This document shows positions 55,132-63,411 of a stretch of DNA of 64,000 nt, piece after piece; position 1 is the stretch's first letter; every line of letters begins with the position of its first letter. The stretch is from Leucobacter chromiireducens. GTDB lineage: Bacteria > Actinomycetota > Actinomycetes > Actinomycetales > Microbacteriaceae. The stretch is taken from the NCBI RefSeq assembly GCF_003917135.1, contig NZ_RPDI01000012.1:21404-85403 (forward strand). Reading direction: 5' to 3'. A model generated the notes under the pieces. That model was given only the letters and a program-made list of their open reading frames with translations, was not told the origin of the DNA and did no database searches. The position numbers and the translations under genes were made by a program.

Positions 55132-56433
55132 CTAGTTGCGGGTGGGAAGCGCGCCGCCGAGCCGGTGCTCCAGGGCGGTGAAAAGCCGCTCGGCGACCCC
55201 GTCGTGGTGGACGCCGTCGTGCTCGAACTCGTTGGTGACCCAGGCGTGCAGCCCGGCGACGCGCGCCGCGGTGTCGAGCGAGAGCCCGGCATCGACGTAC
55301 ATGTCGTCGAAGTACACGGCGGCCTCGACGGGCACCTCGTTCTCCGCGAGCTGCGCGGTGTCGTACATCTCGATCGGCCACTCGCGCGCAGCGAGCAGCT
55401 CGACGCCCGCGCGGAAGCCGCGGAGCGCGCGGATCTCCTCGAACATCCACGGGAACACCATCTCGCCCGTGAACAGCAGCGAGCGGGCCGACGGCGCGAA
55501 CTCGGGCCGCGCGTCGCGCTCCCGCTGCGCGGCCCACGCCGAGGGGCCGGGCCCGTAGATGCTCTCCTGCAGCGCGATGAAGAGCGGGTTCGTCGCGAAG
55601 CCGGTGGCCTCGCCGACCGTCGCGAGGAAGGTGTCGCTCAGGCGGGTCTCCGCCGCGTCGGCGAACGCCTCGTCGAGGAGCCAGTGCACGCGGTCGAACC
55701 CCGGGGCCATCCCGAAGTCGAGGCCGAGGGTCTGGAAGCGCTGCACGGTGAGCCGATCCCCGTCGGCGAGTCGCACGTCCTCCGCGGCGAGCAGGTCGGC
55801 GATCCGGTCGACGCGCGCAGTGAGGTGCGGGGCACGCTCCCGGAACCGTCGGTTCTTCTCGATCACACGCGGGAAGGTGCGGCGATACACCTCGGCTGGA
55901 TCCGGTTCGAGGGCCGCGAGGCCGCCGGTCACCGCCGAGGCGACGAGCGCCTCCGGCGCCGTGGAGAGGTAGTGCAGCGTGAGGAAGCCGCCGTAGCTCT
56001 GGCCGATCGACCACCACGGTCGCCCCGCGTAGTGCGTCGCGCGCACGGCCTCGAGATCGCGCACGATCGAGTCGGCCCGGTGCAGCGACAGTCGGCGCGC
56101 CGACTCCTCGGCCGGCAGCTCGGCGAAGTCGCTGCCCGACAGCGGCGTTGAGCGCCCGGTCCCCCGCTGATCCGGGATCACGAGGCGGAACCGCTTGAGC
56201 GCAGCCCCCACCCACGCGCTCCGCGCGAGCGGCCTGGTCCCCTTGCCGCCTGGCCCACCCTGCAGGTGCACCATGAGCGGCAGGTCCTCGGAGCGGCGCT
56301 CGGCCGCGACGAGCTCGCGCGCGTACACGCGGATCGTCTCGCCCGCTGGATCGTTCCAATCAAGCGGCACCGTCGTCCACACGTCCCGCGCGACGATGTC
56401 GGTGCCGATCAGGTATTCAGCGCTTCGCTGCAT
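55132..56433 (-). CDS. Prolyl aminopeptidase-like alpha/beta hydrolase (S33)
   Basis: 433 residues. Oxyanion-hole motif HLQGGPGGKG, nucleophile elbow GQSYGG (Ser), then a cap domain; the C-terminal His is likely in EFEHDGVHHDGV. Pattern and length fit the longer proline iminopeptidases that remove N-terminal proline. With the Xaa-Pro aminopeptidase 21 bp downstream, it could clear proline-containing peptides brought in by the importer encoded upstream. Other ester or amide substrates are possible. Cytoplasmic. Confidence 0.88.
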   Translation of the reverse strand: MQRSAEYLIGTDIVARDVWTTVPLDWNDPAGETIRVYARELVAAERRSEDLPLMVHLQGGPGGKGTRPLARSAWVGAALKRFRLVIPDQRGTGRSTPLSGSDFAELPAEESARRLSLHRADSIVRDLEAVRATHYAGRPWWSIGQSYGGFLTLHYLSTAPEALVASAVTGGLAALEPDPAEVYRRTFPRVIEKNRRFRERAPHLTARVDRIADLLAAEDVRLADGDRLTVQRFQTLGLDFGMAPGFDRVHWLLDEAFADAAETRLSDTFLATVGEATGFATNPLFIALQESIYGPGPSAWAAQRERDARPEFAPSARSLLFTGEMVFPWMFEEIRALRGFRAGVELLAAREWPIEMYDTAQLAENEVPVEAAVYFDDMYVDAGLSLDTAARVAGLHAWVTNEFEHDGVHHDGVAERLFTALEHRLGGALPTRN

Positions 56434-56467
56434 GCGTATTCCGTTCTCCAGTTGTGTGTCGCTCGCG

Positions 56468-57433
56468 CTACGCGCTCGCGGTGCGAACGCGCGAGTCGAG
56501 CAGCGCGTACAGCGTATCGACCACCAGGTTCGAGATGACCACGAAGACGCCGCCGAGCAGCACGATCGCGATCACCACGGGGCGATCCTGCATCGCAACG
56601 CTCGTCACCGCGAGCGCGCCGACGCCCTGCAGCCCGAACACCTGCTCGATCACGATCACGCCGCCGAGCAGCATGCCGATGTCGATGCCGAGCTGGGTCA
56701 CGAGCGGGGGCATGGCGCTGCGGAACGCGTGGACGTAGGTGACGCGGCGCTCGGTGAGCCCCTTCGCCCGCGCGGTGCGCACGTAGTCCTGCCCGAGCAC
56801 CTCGAGCATCTGGCCGCGGGTGAGCCGCGCGTATACGGCGCTCGTGACGAGCGCGAGCGTCAGCCAGGGCAGGATCAGGTGCCACGCCCACTGCAGCGGG
56901 TCCTGCGTGAAGGGCACGTATCCGGACGGCGGGAACAGTGTGATCCCGAGCTTCGTCGGCAGGAAGTAGAGCGTGTAGAGCGCCAGCATGCCGAGCACGA
57001 ACGTCGGGAAGCTGATGCCGACGATCGCGAAGCCCTGCCCCAGGCGGTCGCGCAGGCTCCCCGGCCGCTTCGCCGATGCGATGCCGATCGGGATCCCGAT
57101 GAGCAGCCACACGATCACCGCACCGAAGACGAGCGACATCGTGATCGGGATCCGCGTGAGCACGATGTCCGCGACCGGCAGGTTCGTGCGGTAGGAGAAG
57201 CCGAGGTCGCCCTGCGCGAGGTTGCCGATGAACATGAGGTACTGCTCAAGCATCGGCTTGTCGAGCCCGAGGTTCGCGCGGATCTGCGCCATGAGCTCCT
57301 CGGTCGCCTTGTCGCCGGCGATGATCCGCGCGGGATCGGAGGGGGTGACGTAGAACAGCACGAACACGAACACGCTGAGCAGGAACAGCACGAGCACACC
57401 GAAGCCGATGCGCGAGGCGAGGAAGCGGATCAT
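56468..57433 (-). CDS. Peptide ABC transporter permease, DppB/OppB type
   Basis: 321 residues, six helices. RIGFGVLVLFLLSVFVFVLF at the N terminus, DLGFSYRTNLPVADIVLTRIP, and the EAA-loop DYVRTARAKGLTERRVTYVHAFRSAMPP in parts, which contacts the ATPase. I place the start at the ATG at 57433, which sits 5 nt after GGGAGGG; a GTG one codon earlier is possible. Shares one base with the preceding permease stop. Forms a dimer with the DppC-type permease. Confidence 0.94.
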   Translation of the reverse strand: MIRFLASRIGFGVLVLFLLSVFVFVLFYVTPSDPARIIAGDKATEELMAQIRANLGLDKPMLEQYLMFIGNLAQGDLGFSYRTNLPVADIVLTRIPITMSLVFGAVIVWLLIGIPIGIASAKRPGSLRDRLGQGFAIVGISFPTFVLGMLALYTLYFLPTKLGITLFPPSGYVPFTQDPLQWAWHLILPWLTLALVTSAVYARLTRGQMLEVLGQDYVRTARAKGLTERRVTYVHAFRSAMPPLVTQLGIDIGMLLGGVIVIEQVFGLQGVGALAVTSVAMQDRPVVIAIVLLGGVFVVISNLVVDTLYALLDSRVRTASA

Positions 57434-58395
57434 CACTTCCCTCCCTTCGTGGAGGACGGGTCGAGCGCGTCGCGCAGACCGTCACCGAGCAGATTGAAGG
57501 CGAGCGTGAGGGCGAGGAGCGCAAGACCGGGAACGAGCACCATCCACGGCGCGACCATGTACATCGAGCCGTTCGCCGCGTCGGCGAGCATGTTGCCCCA
57601 GCTGGGGGTTGGCGGCACGATGCCGAGGCCGAGGAACGAGAGCGTCGCCTCGAACACGATCGCGGCCGGGATCATGAGCGTGGTGTAGACGATGATCGGC
57701 ACGATGAGGTTGGGCAGCACGCCGGTGAACATGATGGACACGCGCGACTCGCCGAGCGAGCGCGCAGCCTCGACGAACTCCCGCTCCCGGATGGCGAGCA
57801 CCTGCCCGCGGATCACGCGCGCAAGGCCGGTCCAGCTGAAGAACACGATCACGGCGATGGACAGCTGCAGGCTGGGGCCGAGGACCGACACGGTGGCGAT
57901 CGCGACGAGCAGGAACGGCACGCTCATCACGAGGTCGATCACGCGGCTCAGGATCGTGTCGACCACGCCGCCGAAGAAGCCGGCGATCATGCCGATGAGG
58001 ATGCCGATCGCCGACGCGATGAGCGAGGCGACGACGCCGACGAGGAGCGAGACGCGTGCGCCGTAGGCGAGGCGCACGAGGATGTCGCGGCCGAGCTGAT
58101 CGGTGCCGAGCAGGAACTCGCCGCGCGGCCCGACGGGGATGCCCGCCGCGGACAGCCCGGTCTCGCGGAACTGCTCGGTGGGTCCGTGCCCCGTCCACTG
58201 CGCGACGAGCGGAGCGCCGAGCGCGAACGCGACGATGCAGAGGATGACGATCGCCGAGGCGATGCTCGCGGGATCGCGCACGAGGCGCGCGAGCGTGAGC
58301 TGCCAGGAGCTGCGTGCCTTCACCTCGGCGGCGCGCCGCGCGGCGGCCGCCGGGGTGATGATCACCGTGGTCTCTTTCGAGAAGACGCGGGTCAT
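57433..58395 (-). CDS. Peptide ABC transporter permease, DppC/OppC type
   Basis: 320 residues. N-terminal cytoplasmic stretch, then helices; GPRGEFLLGTDQLGRDILVRLAYGARVSL (parts), and the EAA-type loop REREFVEAARSLGESRVSIMFTGVLPN. The ATG at 58395 overlaps the ATPase stop by 4 bp. Pairs with the DppB-type permease to make the channel. Confidence 0.94.
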   Translation of the reverse strand: MTRVFSKETTVIITPAAAARRAAEVKARSSWQLTLARLVRDPASIASAIVILCIVAFALGAPLVAQWTGHGPTEQFRETGLSAAGIPVGPRGEFLLGTDQLGRDILVRLAYGARVSLLVGVVASLIASAIGILIGMIAGFFGGVVDTILSRVIDLVMSVPFLLVAIATVSVLGPSLQLSIAVIVFFSWTGLARVIRGQVLAIREREFVEAARSLGESRVSIMFTGVLPNLIVPIIVYTTLMIPAAIVFEATLSFLGLGIVPPTPSWGNMLADAANGSMYMVAPWMVLVPGLALLALTLAFNLLGDGLRDALDPSSTKGGK

Positions 58396-60233
58396 GCGTG
58401 GTCCTCCATCGTGGCGGGCGCGCCGACGGCGAGCAGCTCGCGCTCGCGCGGCCTGCGCGGGATCTCGGGTGCCGCGGCGGCGAGCAGGCGCTGCGTGAAC
58501 GGCTGCTGGGGGGCGCCCGCGACGGATTCCGCGTCGCCGAGCTCGATGATGCGGCCGCCCTCCATCACCGCGATGCGGTCGCACACGTGGCGCACCACGG
58601 CGAGGTCGTGCGAGATGAACAGGTAGGTGAGCCCCAGCTCGCGCTGGAGGTCGTCGAGCAGGTTGAGCACCTGCGCCTGGATGGACACGTCGAGCGCCGA
58701 GACAGGCTCGTCGAGGATCACGAGTTCCGGGCGGAGCGCGATCGCGCGCGCGATCCCGATCCGCTGGCGCTGGCCGCCCGAGAACTGCGAGGGGAAGCGG
58801 TTGAAGTGCTCGGGGTTCAGCCCGACGAGCTCCATGAGTTCTTGCACGCGCTCCTGCCGCTCGCGCCCGGCGGCGACCCCGTGGATCCGGAACGGATCGC
58901 CGATGATCGCGCCAACCCGGCGCTTCGGGTTCAGCGAGCCGAACGGATCCTGGAAGACCACCTGCACGCGCCGCCGCTGGGCGCGCCACTGATCGCCGCG
59001 CAGCTCAGAGGTGTCCCGGCCGTCGAAGTGCACGGTGCCGCTCGTCTGCGGGATCAGGCCGGCGATCGCGCGCGCCAGCGTCGTTTTCCCGCAGCCGCTC
59101 TCGCCAACGAGCCCGAGGGTCTCGCCGCGCCGCACGCTCAGGCTGATGCCATCGAGCACGCGCTTCGGCGCCTGGCGCCGCTGCCGGAACTCGAGTTCGA
59201 GATCGCGCACCTCGACGATCGCGTCGTGCTCGGAGATCGTGAGCGGGGGCAGCGCGGGCTCGGACGCTGCCGGGGCGCTCGGCGGCGTCTCCAGCCAGCA
59301 CAGCGCCTCGGTGCCGTCGGTGAACGCTCGCAGCGGCGGGCGCTGGCCGCAGATCTCCATCGCGTCGGGGCAGCGGCTCTGGAACACGCAGCCGCTCGGT
59401 GGCGCGAGCAAGCTCGGCGTTCGCCCGGCGATCGGCACGAGCGGCGCGCCGGGCGCCGTGTTGAATGAGGAGGAGCGCAGCAGGCCGGCGGTGTAGGGGT
59501 GCGCCGGGTTGCCGAGCACCTGGGCGCTCTCCCCCAGCTCGAGGCGCCGCCCGCCGTACATCACCATGACGCGGTCGGCGACGCGCGCGAGGACGCCGAG
59601 GTCGTGGCTGATCATGATCACGGTGGCGCCGAGGTCGGCGCGCATCTCGGCGAGGAGGTCGAGGATCTGCGCCTGCACGGTCGAGTCGAGGGCCGTGGTC
59701 GGCTCGTCCGCGATGATGATCGCCGGGCCGAGGGAGAGGGCCATCGCGATCATGACGCGCTGGCGCATGCCGCCGGAGAACTGGTGCGGGTACGCGTCGA
59801 AGCGCTCCGCGGCGTTCGGGATCCGCACCTTTTCGAGCAGCTCGATCGCGCGCGCCTTCGCCTCGGCGTGCGAGACCGGCTCGTGCGCGCGGATCTGCTC
59901 GACGATCTGCCACCCGATCGTGTACTGCGGGTGCAGGCTCGACAGCGGGTCCTGGAAGATCATGCTGATCTCCTTGCCGCGCAGCCGGCGGAGCCCATCC
60001 GGGCCGAGCGTCAGGAGGTTCTGCCCGCGGAACGCGACCGTTCCCGAGGTCTTGGCCTGCGGGATCAGCCCCATCACCGACTGCACGAGCACGGACTTCC
60101 CGGAGCCCGACTCGCCGACGATGCCGAAGAACTCCCCCTCGCGCACCGCGAACGAGACGTCCTGCACGGCGTGCACATCGCCGTCCTCGGTGGGGATGTC
60201 CACCACGAGGTTCGACACTTCAAGAATCGTCAT
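58392..60233 (-). CDS. Fused DppD-DppF peptide ABC transporter ATPase
   Basis: 613 residues with two ABC domains in one chain. First: Walker A GESGSGKSV, signature SGGMRQRVMIAMAL, Walker B IIIADEPTTALD, followed by the oligopeptide-transport C-terminal stretch with cysteines (CVFQSRCPDAMEIC). Second: Walker A GESGCGKTT, signature SGGQRQRIGIARAI, Walker B LVILDEPVSALD. So one protein replaces the usual DppD/DppF pair. ATG at 60233 with AAAGG 8 nt upstream; a GTG three codons earlier is also open. Lies 75 bp after the binding-protein gene with a hairpin between. Confidence 0.94.
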   Translation of the reverse strand: MTILEVSNLVVDIPTEDGDVHAVQDVSFAVREGEFFGIVGESGSGKSVLVQSVMGLIPQAKTSGTVAFRGQNLLTLGPDGLRRLRGKEISMIFQDPLSSLHPQYTIGWQIVEQIRAHEPVSHAEAKARAIELLEKVRIPNAAERFDAYPHQFSGGMRQRVMIAMALSLGPAIIIADEPTTALDSTVQAQILDLLAEMRADLGATVIMISHDLGVLARVADRVMVMYGGRRLELGESAQVLGNPAHPYTAGLLRSSSFNTAPGAPLVPIAGRTPSLLAPPSGCVFQSRCPDAMEICGQRPPLRAFTDGTEALCWLETPPSAPAASEPALPPLTISEHDAIVEVRDLELEFRQRRQAPKRVLDGISLSVRRGETLGLVGESGCGKTTLARAIAGLIPQTSGTVHFDGRDTSELRGDQWRAQRRRVQVVFQDPFGSLNPKRRVGAIIGDPFRIHGVAAGRERQERVQELMELVGLNPEHFNRFPSQFSGGQRQRIGIARAIALRPELVILDEPVSALDVSIQAQVLNLLDDLQRELGLTYLFISHDLAVVRHVCDRIAVMEGGRIIELGDAESVAGAPQQPFTQRLLAAAAPEIPRRPRERELLAVGAPATMEDHA

Positions 60234-60255
60234 CCGATTCACCTTTCAAAGGCGC

Positions 60256-60295
60256 GGGTGTGGCGGTGCCACCGGACGGCAGCACCGCCACACCC
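60256..60295 (-). terminator. Intercistronic hairpin after the binding-protein gene
   Basis: A perfect 14-bp stem (GGGTGTGGCGGTGC with GCACCGCCACACCC) and a 12-nt loop. On the minus strand it follows the binding-protein stop by 13 bp. Such hairpins typically stabilise the upstream mRNA or partly stop transcription, giving more binding protein than membrane subunits. Confidence 0.7.
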
Positions 60296-60308
60296 TGCGT
60301 GCGATTCG

Positions 60309-62072
60309 TTACTTCGTGAGCCAGACGTTCGTCCAGTCGCCGTTCTGGGCGAGGGCGTAGATCGAGAAGTTCTCGACGCGCGCCGAGTGGTAGTTCGCCT
60401 TCTTCCTGGCGACGATGCTGACGATCGGCGAGTCCTGCATCACGGTCTCGTCGACCTGGTGCCAGAGCTTGCCGGCCTCCTCGGGGGTCGCTGCCGAGAG
60501 CGCGGCGGCGGCCAGGGTGTTGGCCTCCTCGTTGTTGTAGTCGACGTAGTTGTACGTCTGCGGGGTGCCGTCGAACGAGAACTGCGGCTGGAAGACCGAG
60601 CGGGCGGCGCCGCCCACCCAGTCGGGCGACCAGCCGACGAGCGCGACGTCCCACTCGCCGCCCGTCGTGTTCTCGACGTTCGACATGAAGTTGGCGTAGT
60701 AGTCCGTCGGGGGCACGGGGAAGAGCTCGACCGTGATGCCGGCGGCCTCGAGGCTCGCCTGCACGGTCTGCGCGATGTCGGGCTGCGTGCCGAGGTTGCG
60801 GTACGGGAACTTCAGCGTGAGGTTCTCCACCCCGGCCTTCGCGAGCAGCTCCTTCGCCTTCTCGGGATCCGCCTTGCCCGACGGGTCGCCGTAGAGCGAG
60901 AAGTCCTCGTAGCCGTTGATGCCCGGGCCGAAAATGCCGTTCGTCACGGTCGCGATGTCCTCGCCGCCCATCACCTGCACGACCGCCGGCTTGTCGATCG
61001 CGTACTGGATGGCCTGGCGCACCTCGAGCTTTTGCAGCGCGCCGCCGTTGTTATCGGTCTTCGTGTTGAACCAGAGGAACTGGTCGATGCCGCCGTTCTC
61101 CATCGTGGAGAACTTCTCGTCGTTCGCCGTGGTGAGCTGCTGGATGTTCGCCGGGCTCGGCTGCAGGTCGAAGAGCAGGTCGGCGGAGCCCGCCTGGAGC
61201 TGCTGCATCGCGGCGTCGGCCTCGAGGCCCATGGTCATGACGATCTCATTGACGTATGCGCCGCGGAGCGGATCGCTCTTCGCGTCCCAGGCCTCGTTGC
61301 GCACGAACTTCATCGACACGTCTGGCTTGTGCTCCGCGACCGTGTACGGCCCGGACGCGATGAAGTTGTTGCGGTACTCGGGCGAGTCGGGCAGGTAGTC
61401 GAGCACCTCGATGGGCGCCGGGTTCGCCGTCGGCAGGCTGAGCATCGACGTGAAGTCGGAGGCGGGCTCGGTCAGCGTGAAGACCACGGTCGAGTCGTCC
61501 GGCGTCTCGATCCCCGAGATGTCGTTCTGCTCGATGTAGTCCTTCATCGGCCCGACCTCGGGCGCGACCTTCGCGAAGCCGTCGCAGAAGCTCTCCATCC
61601 CATCGATCAGGGTGATGAAGTAGCCGCCGAGCGCCGCGCCGATGTGCGGGTTGCAGATGCGCTTGATCCCGCGCTCCACGTCGGCAGCGACGATCGCGCG
61701 CGCCCCATCCGGCGCGTCCCACTGCGCCCCATCGCGCAGCGAGATCGTGTAGGTGAGCCCATCGTTTGTCGCCTCGGGAACCTCGGTCGCGAGGTCGCCG
61801 GTCAGTTCCACCCGCGTGTCGACGTCGTTGGAGGACTCGTAGCTCAGGATCGAGCGGGAGATCGCGCGCACCACGCTGTTCACGGGCACGTACGCCGTGA
61901 GCTGGGGATCGAGCCGATCCACATCGCCGTTCGCGAGCACCTTGAGCGTGCCGCCCTGCTGCGGTTCGCCGGCCGCCTCGCCGGCACCCCCGCCGCCGCT
62001 CGCGCAGCCACTGAGGCCCAGCGCGGCGACGGCCACGATGGCCGCGCCTGTCAGGATCTTGTTCCGAGTCAT
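60309..62072 (-). CDS. Peptide ABC transporter substrate-binding lipoprotein (SBP_bac_5)
   Basis: 587 residues. Signal peptide with lipobox LSGC (Cys23), Gly-rich linker, then a type C periplasmic-binding fold: GGTLKVLANGDVDRLDPQL, DGLTYTISLRDGAQWDAPDG, and NGIFGPGINGYEDF. Family members bind di- or oligopeptides; a few bind nickel or haem. Downstream peptidase genes favour peptides here. ATG with AAGGG 8 nt upstream. First gene of the operon. Confidence 0.94.
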   Translation of the reverse strand: MTRNKILTGAAIVAVAALGLSGCASGGGGAGEAAGEPQQGGTLKVLANGDVDRLDPQLTAYVPVNSVVRAISRSILSYESSNDVDTRVELTGDLATEVPEATNDGLTYTISLRDGAQWDAPDGARAIVAADVERGIKRICNPHIGAALGGYFITLIDGMESFCDGFAKVAPEVGPMKDYIEQNDISGIETPDDSTVVFTLTEPASDFTSMLSLPTANPAPIEVLDYLPDSPEYRNNFIASGPYTVAEHKPDVSMKFVRNEAWDAKSDPLRGAYVNEIVMTMGLEADAAMQQLQAGSADLLFDLQPSPANIQQLTTANDEKFSTMENGGIDQFLWFNTKTDNNGGALQKLEVRQAIQYAIDKPAVVQVMGGEDIATVTNGIFGPGINGYEDFSLYGDPSGKADPEKAKELLAKAGVENLTLKFPYRNLGTQPDIAQTVQASLEAAGITVELFPVPPTDYYANFMSNVENTTGGEWDVALVGWSPDWVGGAARSVFQPQFSFDGTPQTYNYVDYNNEEANTLAAAALSAATPEEAGKLWHQVDETVMQDSPIVSIVARKKANYHSARVENFSIYALAQNGDWTNVWLTK

Positions 62073-62152
62073 TGAGTCACCCTTGATTCGTTGAGTCGCA
62101 CAGGGCCGCTTGGCCTGTGGTCGGGATCAGGGAGAACCCCCATCACCCGTTA

Positions 62153-62179
62153 GTACAATAGTACATGTCAGAGTGTACA
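62153..62179 (-). promoter_or_regulatory. GTAC-repeat operator/promoter before the peptide operon
   Basis: GTAC-AATA-GTAC at 62153-62164 and TGTACA at 62174-62179. On the minus strand ATGTAC occurs twice, 14 bp apart start to start. -10-like (TACTAA) and -35-like (TGTACA) elements are embedded. The stretch is AT-rich relative to its surroundings and about 80 bp upstream of the start. Likely a regulator site, family unknown. Confidence 0.5.
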
Positions 62180-62262
62180 TGGCGCAGAAAAATCACGGCT
62201 CGATCACGATCGAGGCTCGCGCGGGCAACGCCCCCGCGGTGCCGGCACCCACGGGGCCGGAG

Positions 62263-63411
62263 CTAGCTCAGGTCGAGCAGCCAGCCGAGCACGAACGGGA
62301 ACGCGAGCAGGGCGGCGCCGACCGCGCACACCACGGCTCCGACCCAGGCCCGCGACCTCCGGGCGAGCCGCTGCCCTGGCGCAGCGACCTGCACACGCGG
62401 GCGATCCGCGCGCGGATCGGTGTAGTGGCGCGCCTGGTGCCCGAGCTCCCCGCCGAGCACCTCAGCGAAGAGCAGCAGCGCGGTGGTCTCCGCGCGATCC
62501 CAGCGGCCGAGCACCCGGCGGGACACCACGAGGATCCGATCCTCCACGACCTCGATGTCCCAGTGCCGCCCGTGATCGATCAGCACGGCCATCACGTCGG
62601 GCGTGAGCAGCTCGAGCGCGTCGCGTGCATACCCCGCAGGGGCGTAGCAGGCGAAGTTCCGATCGAAGTCCCCCTCGAGCGAGAGCCGCTGGGACCCCGC
62701 GAGGAACTCGCTCAGCTTCCCGTTCGCGAGCCAGTCGATGACGAGGTGCGGCAGCTGCCGCGGCGCGCGGAGCTGCAGGTAGCGAAACCCGCCGAGCGGG
62801 CCGCGCGGGTCGTTCTTTCCGCCGGCGAAGCTCGCGACGGCGAGTTGCAGTTCGGGCTCCGCTCCCGGCCACGCTGGCGGCTCCGTGCTCGACAGCGCGA
62901 AGTTCGCCCGAAACCGCGCGGTGTCCCCCGGCGCCGCTGGTTGCCCGAGGCGCCTCCGCCGCGCCGCGCCGCCCGGTGCGCTGCCCGCCGGCTCCGCGAA
63001 GAACAGGCCACGCGCTGGCGGCGTGGCGCCCAGGCGGGCGTAGCTCAGCCCGCGCGCCGCGGCGAAACGGCGAAACGCGAGCTCGCGCCGCAGTTCGCGC
63101 GGGCGGTCGAGCAGGATCGCCGCGAACACGCCGAGCAGAAGTACCAGCCAGAAGCCGCCGACCACGAGGCCACCGCGCGCCCACTCGAGCCACGCGGGGA
63201 GCGTGATCGCCACGGGGAACTCGCCGGTGAGCGACGTCCAGGCGAGGAGCGCCCCCGCCGCGGGCAGCAGCAGCGCGGCGCCGGCCGCGGCCCGCCAGAA
63301 CACGCGCGGTTCGGCAGCGCGCACCTCGGCCCAGCTGATCCGCCCGGGCCACTCGCGCCGGAAGAGCGCGAGGCGATCAGCCGCCGCTGTGGGAGGCGGC
63401 GGCGCGCTCAC
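62263..63411 (-). CDS. Membrane protein of unknown function, DUF3137-like
   Basis: 382 residues. Two N-terminal helices (around residues 38-58 and 80-100), a soluble domain of ~220 residues and a C-terminal hydrophobic segment of ~22 residues before the end. The soluble part has LEGDFDRNFACYAPAGYARDALELLTPDVMAVLID (in parts) and a WDIEVVEDRILVVS, a pattern I associate with DUF3137-type proteins. GTG start directly after the ffh stop (no gap), so it is probably cotranscribed with ffh. I cannot name a function. Confidence 0.7.
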   Translation of the reverse strand: MSAPPPPTAAADRLALFRREWPGRISWAEVRAAEPRVFWRAAAGAALLLPAAGALLAWTSLTGEFPVAITLPAWLEWARGGLVVGGFWLVLLLGVFAAILLDRPRELRRELAFRRFAAARGLSYARLGATPPARGLFFAEPAGSAPGGAARRRRLGQPAAPGDTARFRANFALSSTEPPAWPGAEPELQLAVASFAGGKNDPRGPLGGFRYLQLRAPRQLPHLVIDWLANGKLSEFLAGSQRLSLEGDFDRNFACYAPAGYARDALELLTPDVMAVLIDHGRHWDIEVVEDRILVVSRRVLGRWDRAETTALLLFAEVLGGELGHQARHYTDPRADRPRVQVAAPGQRLARRSRAWVGAVVCAVGAALLAFPFVLGWLLDLS

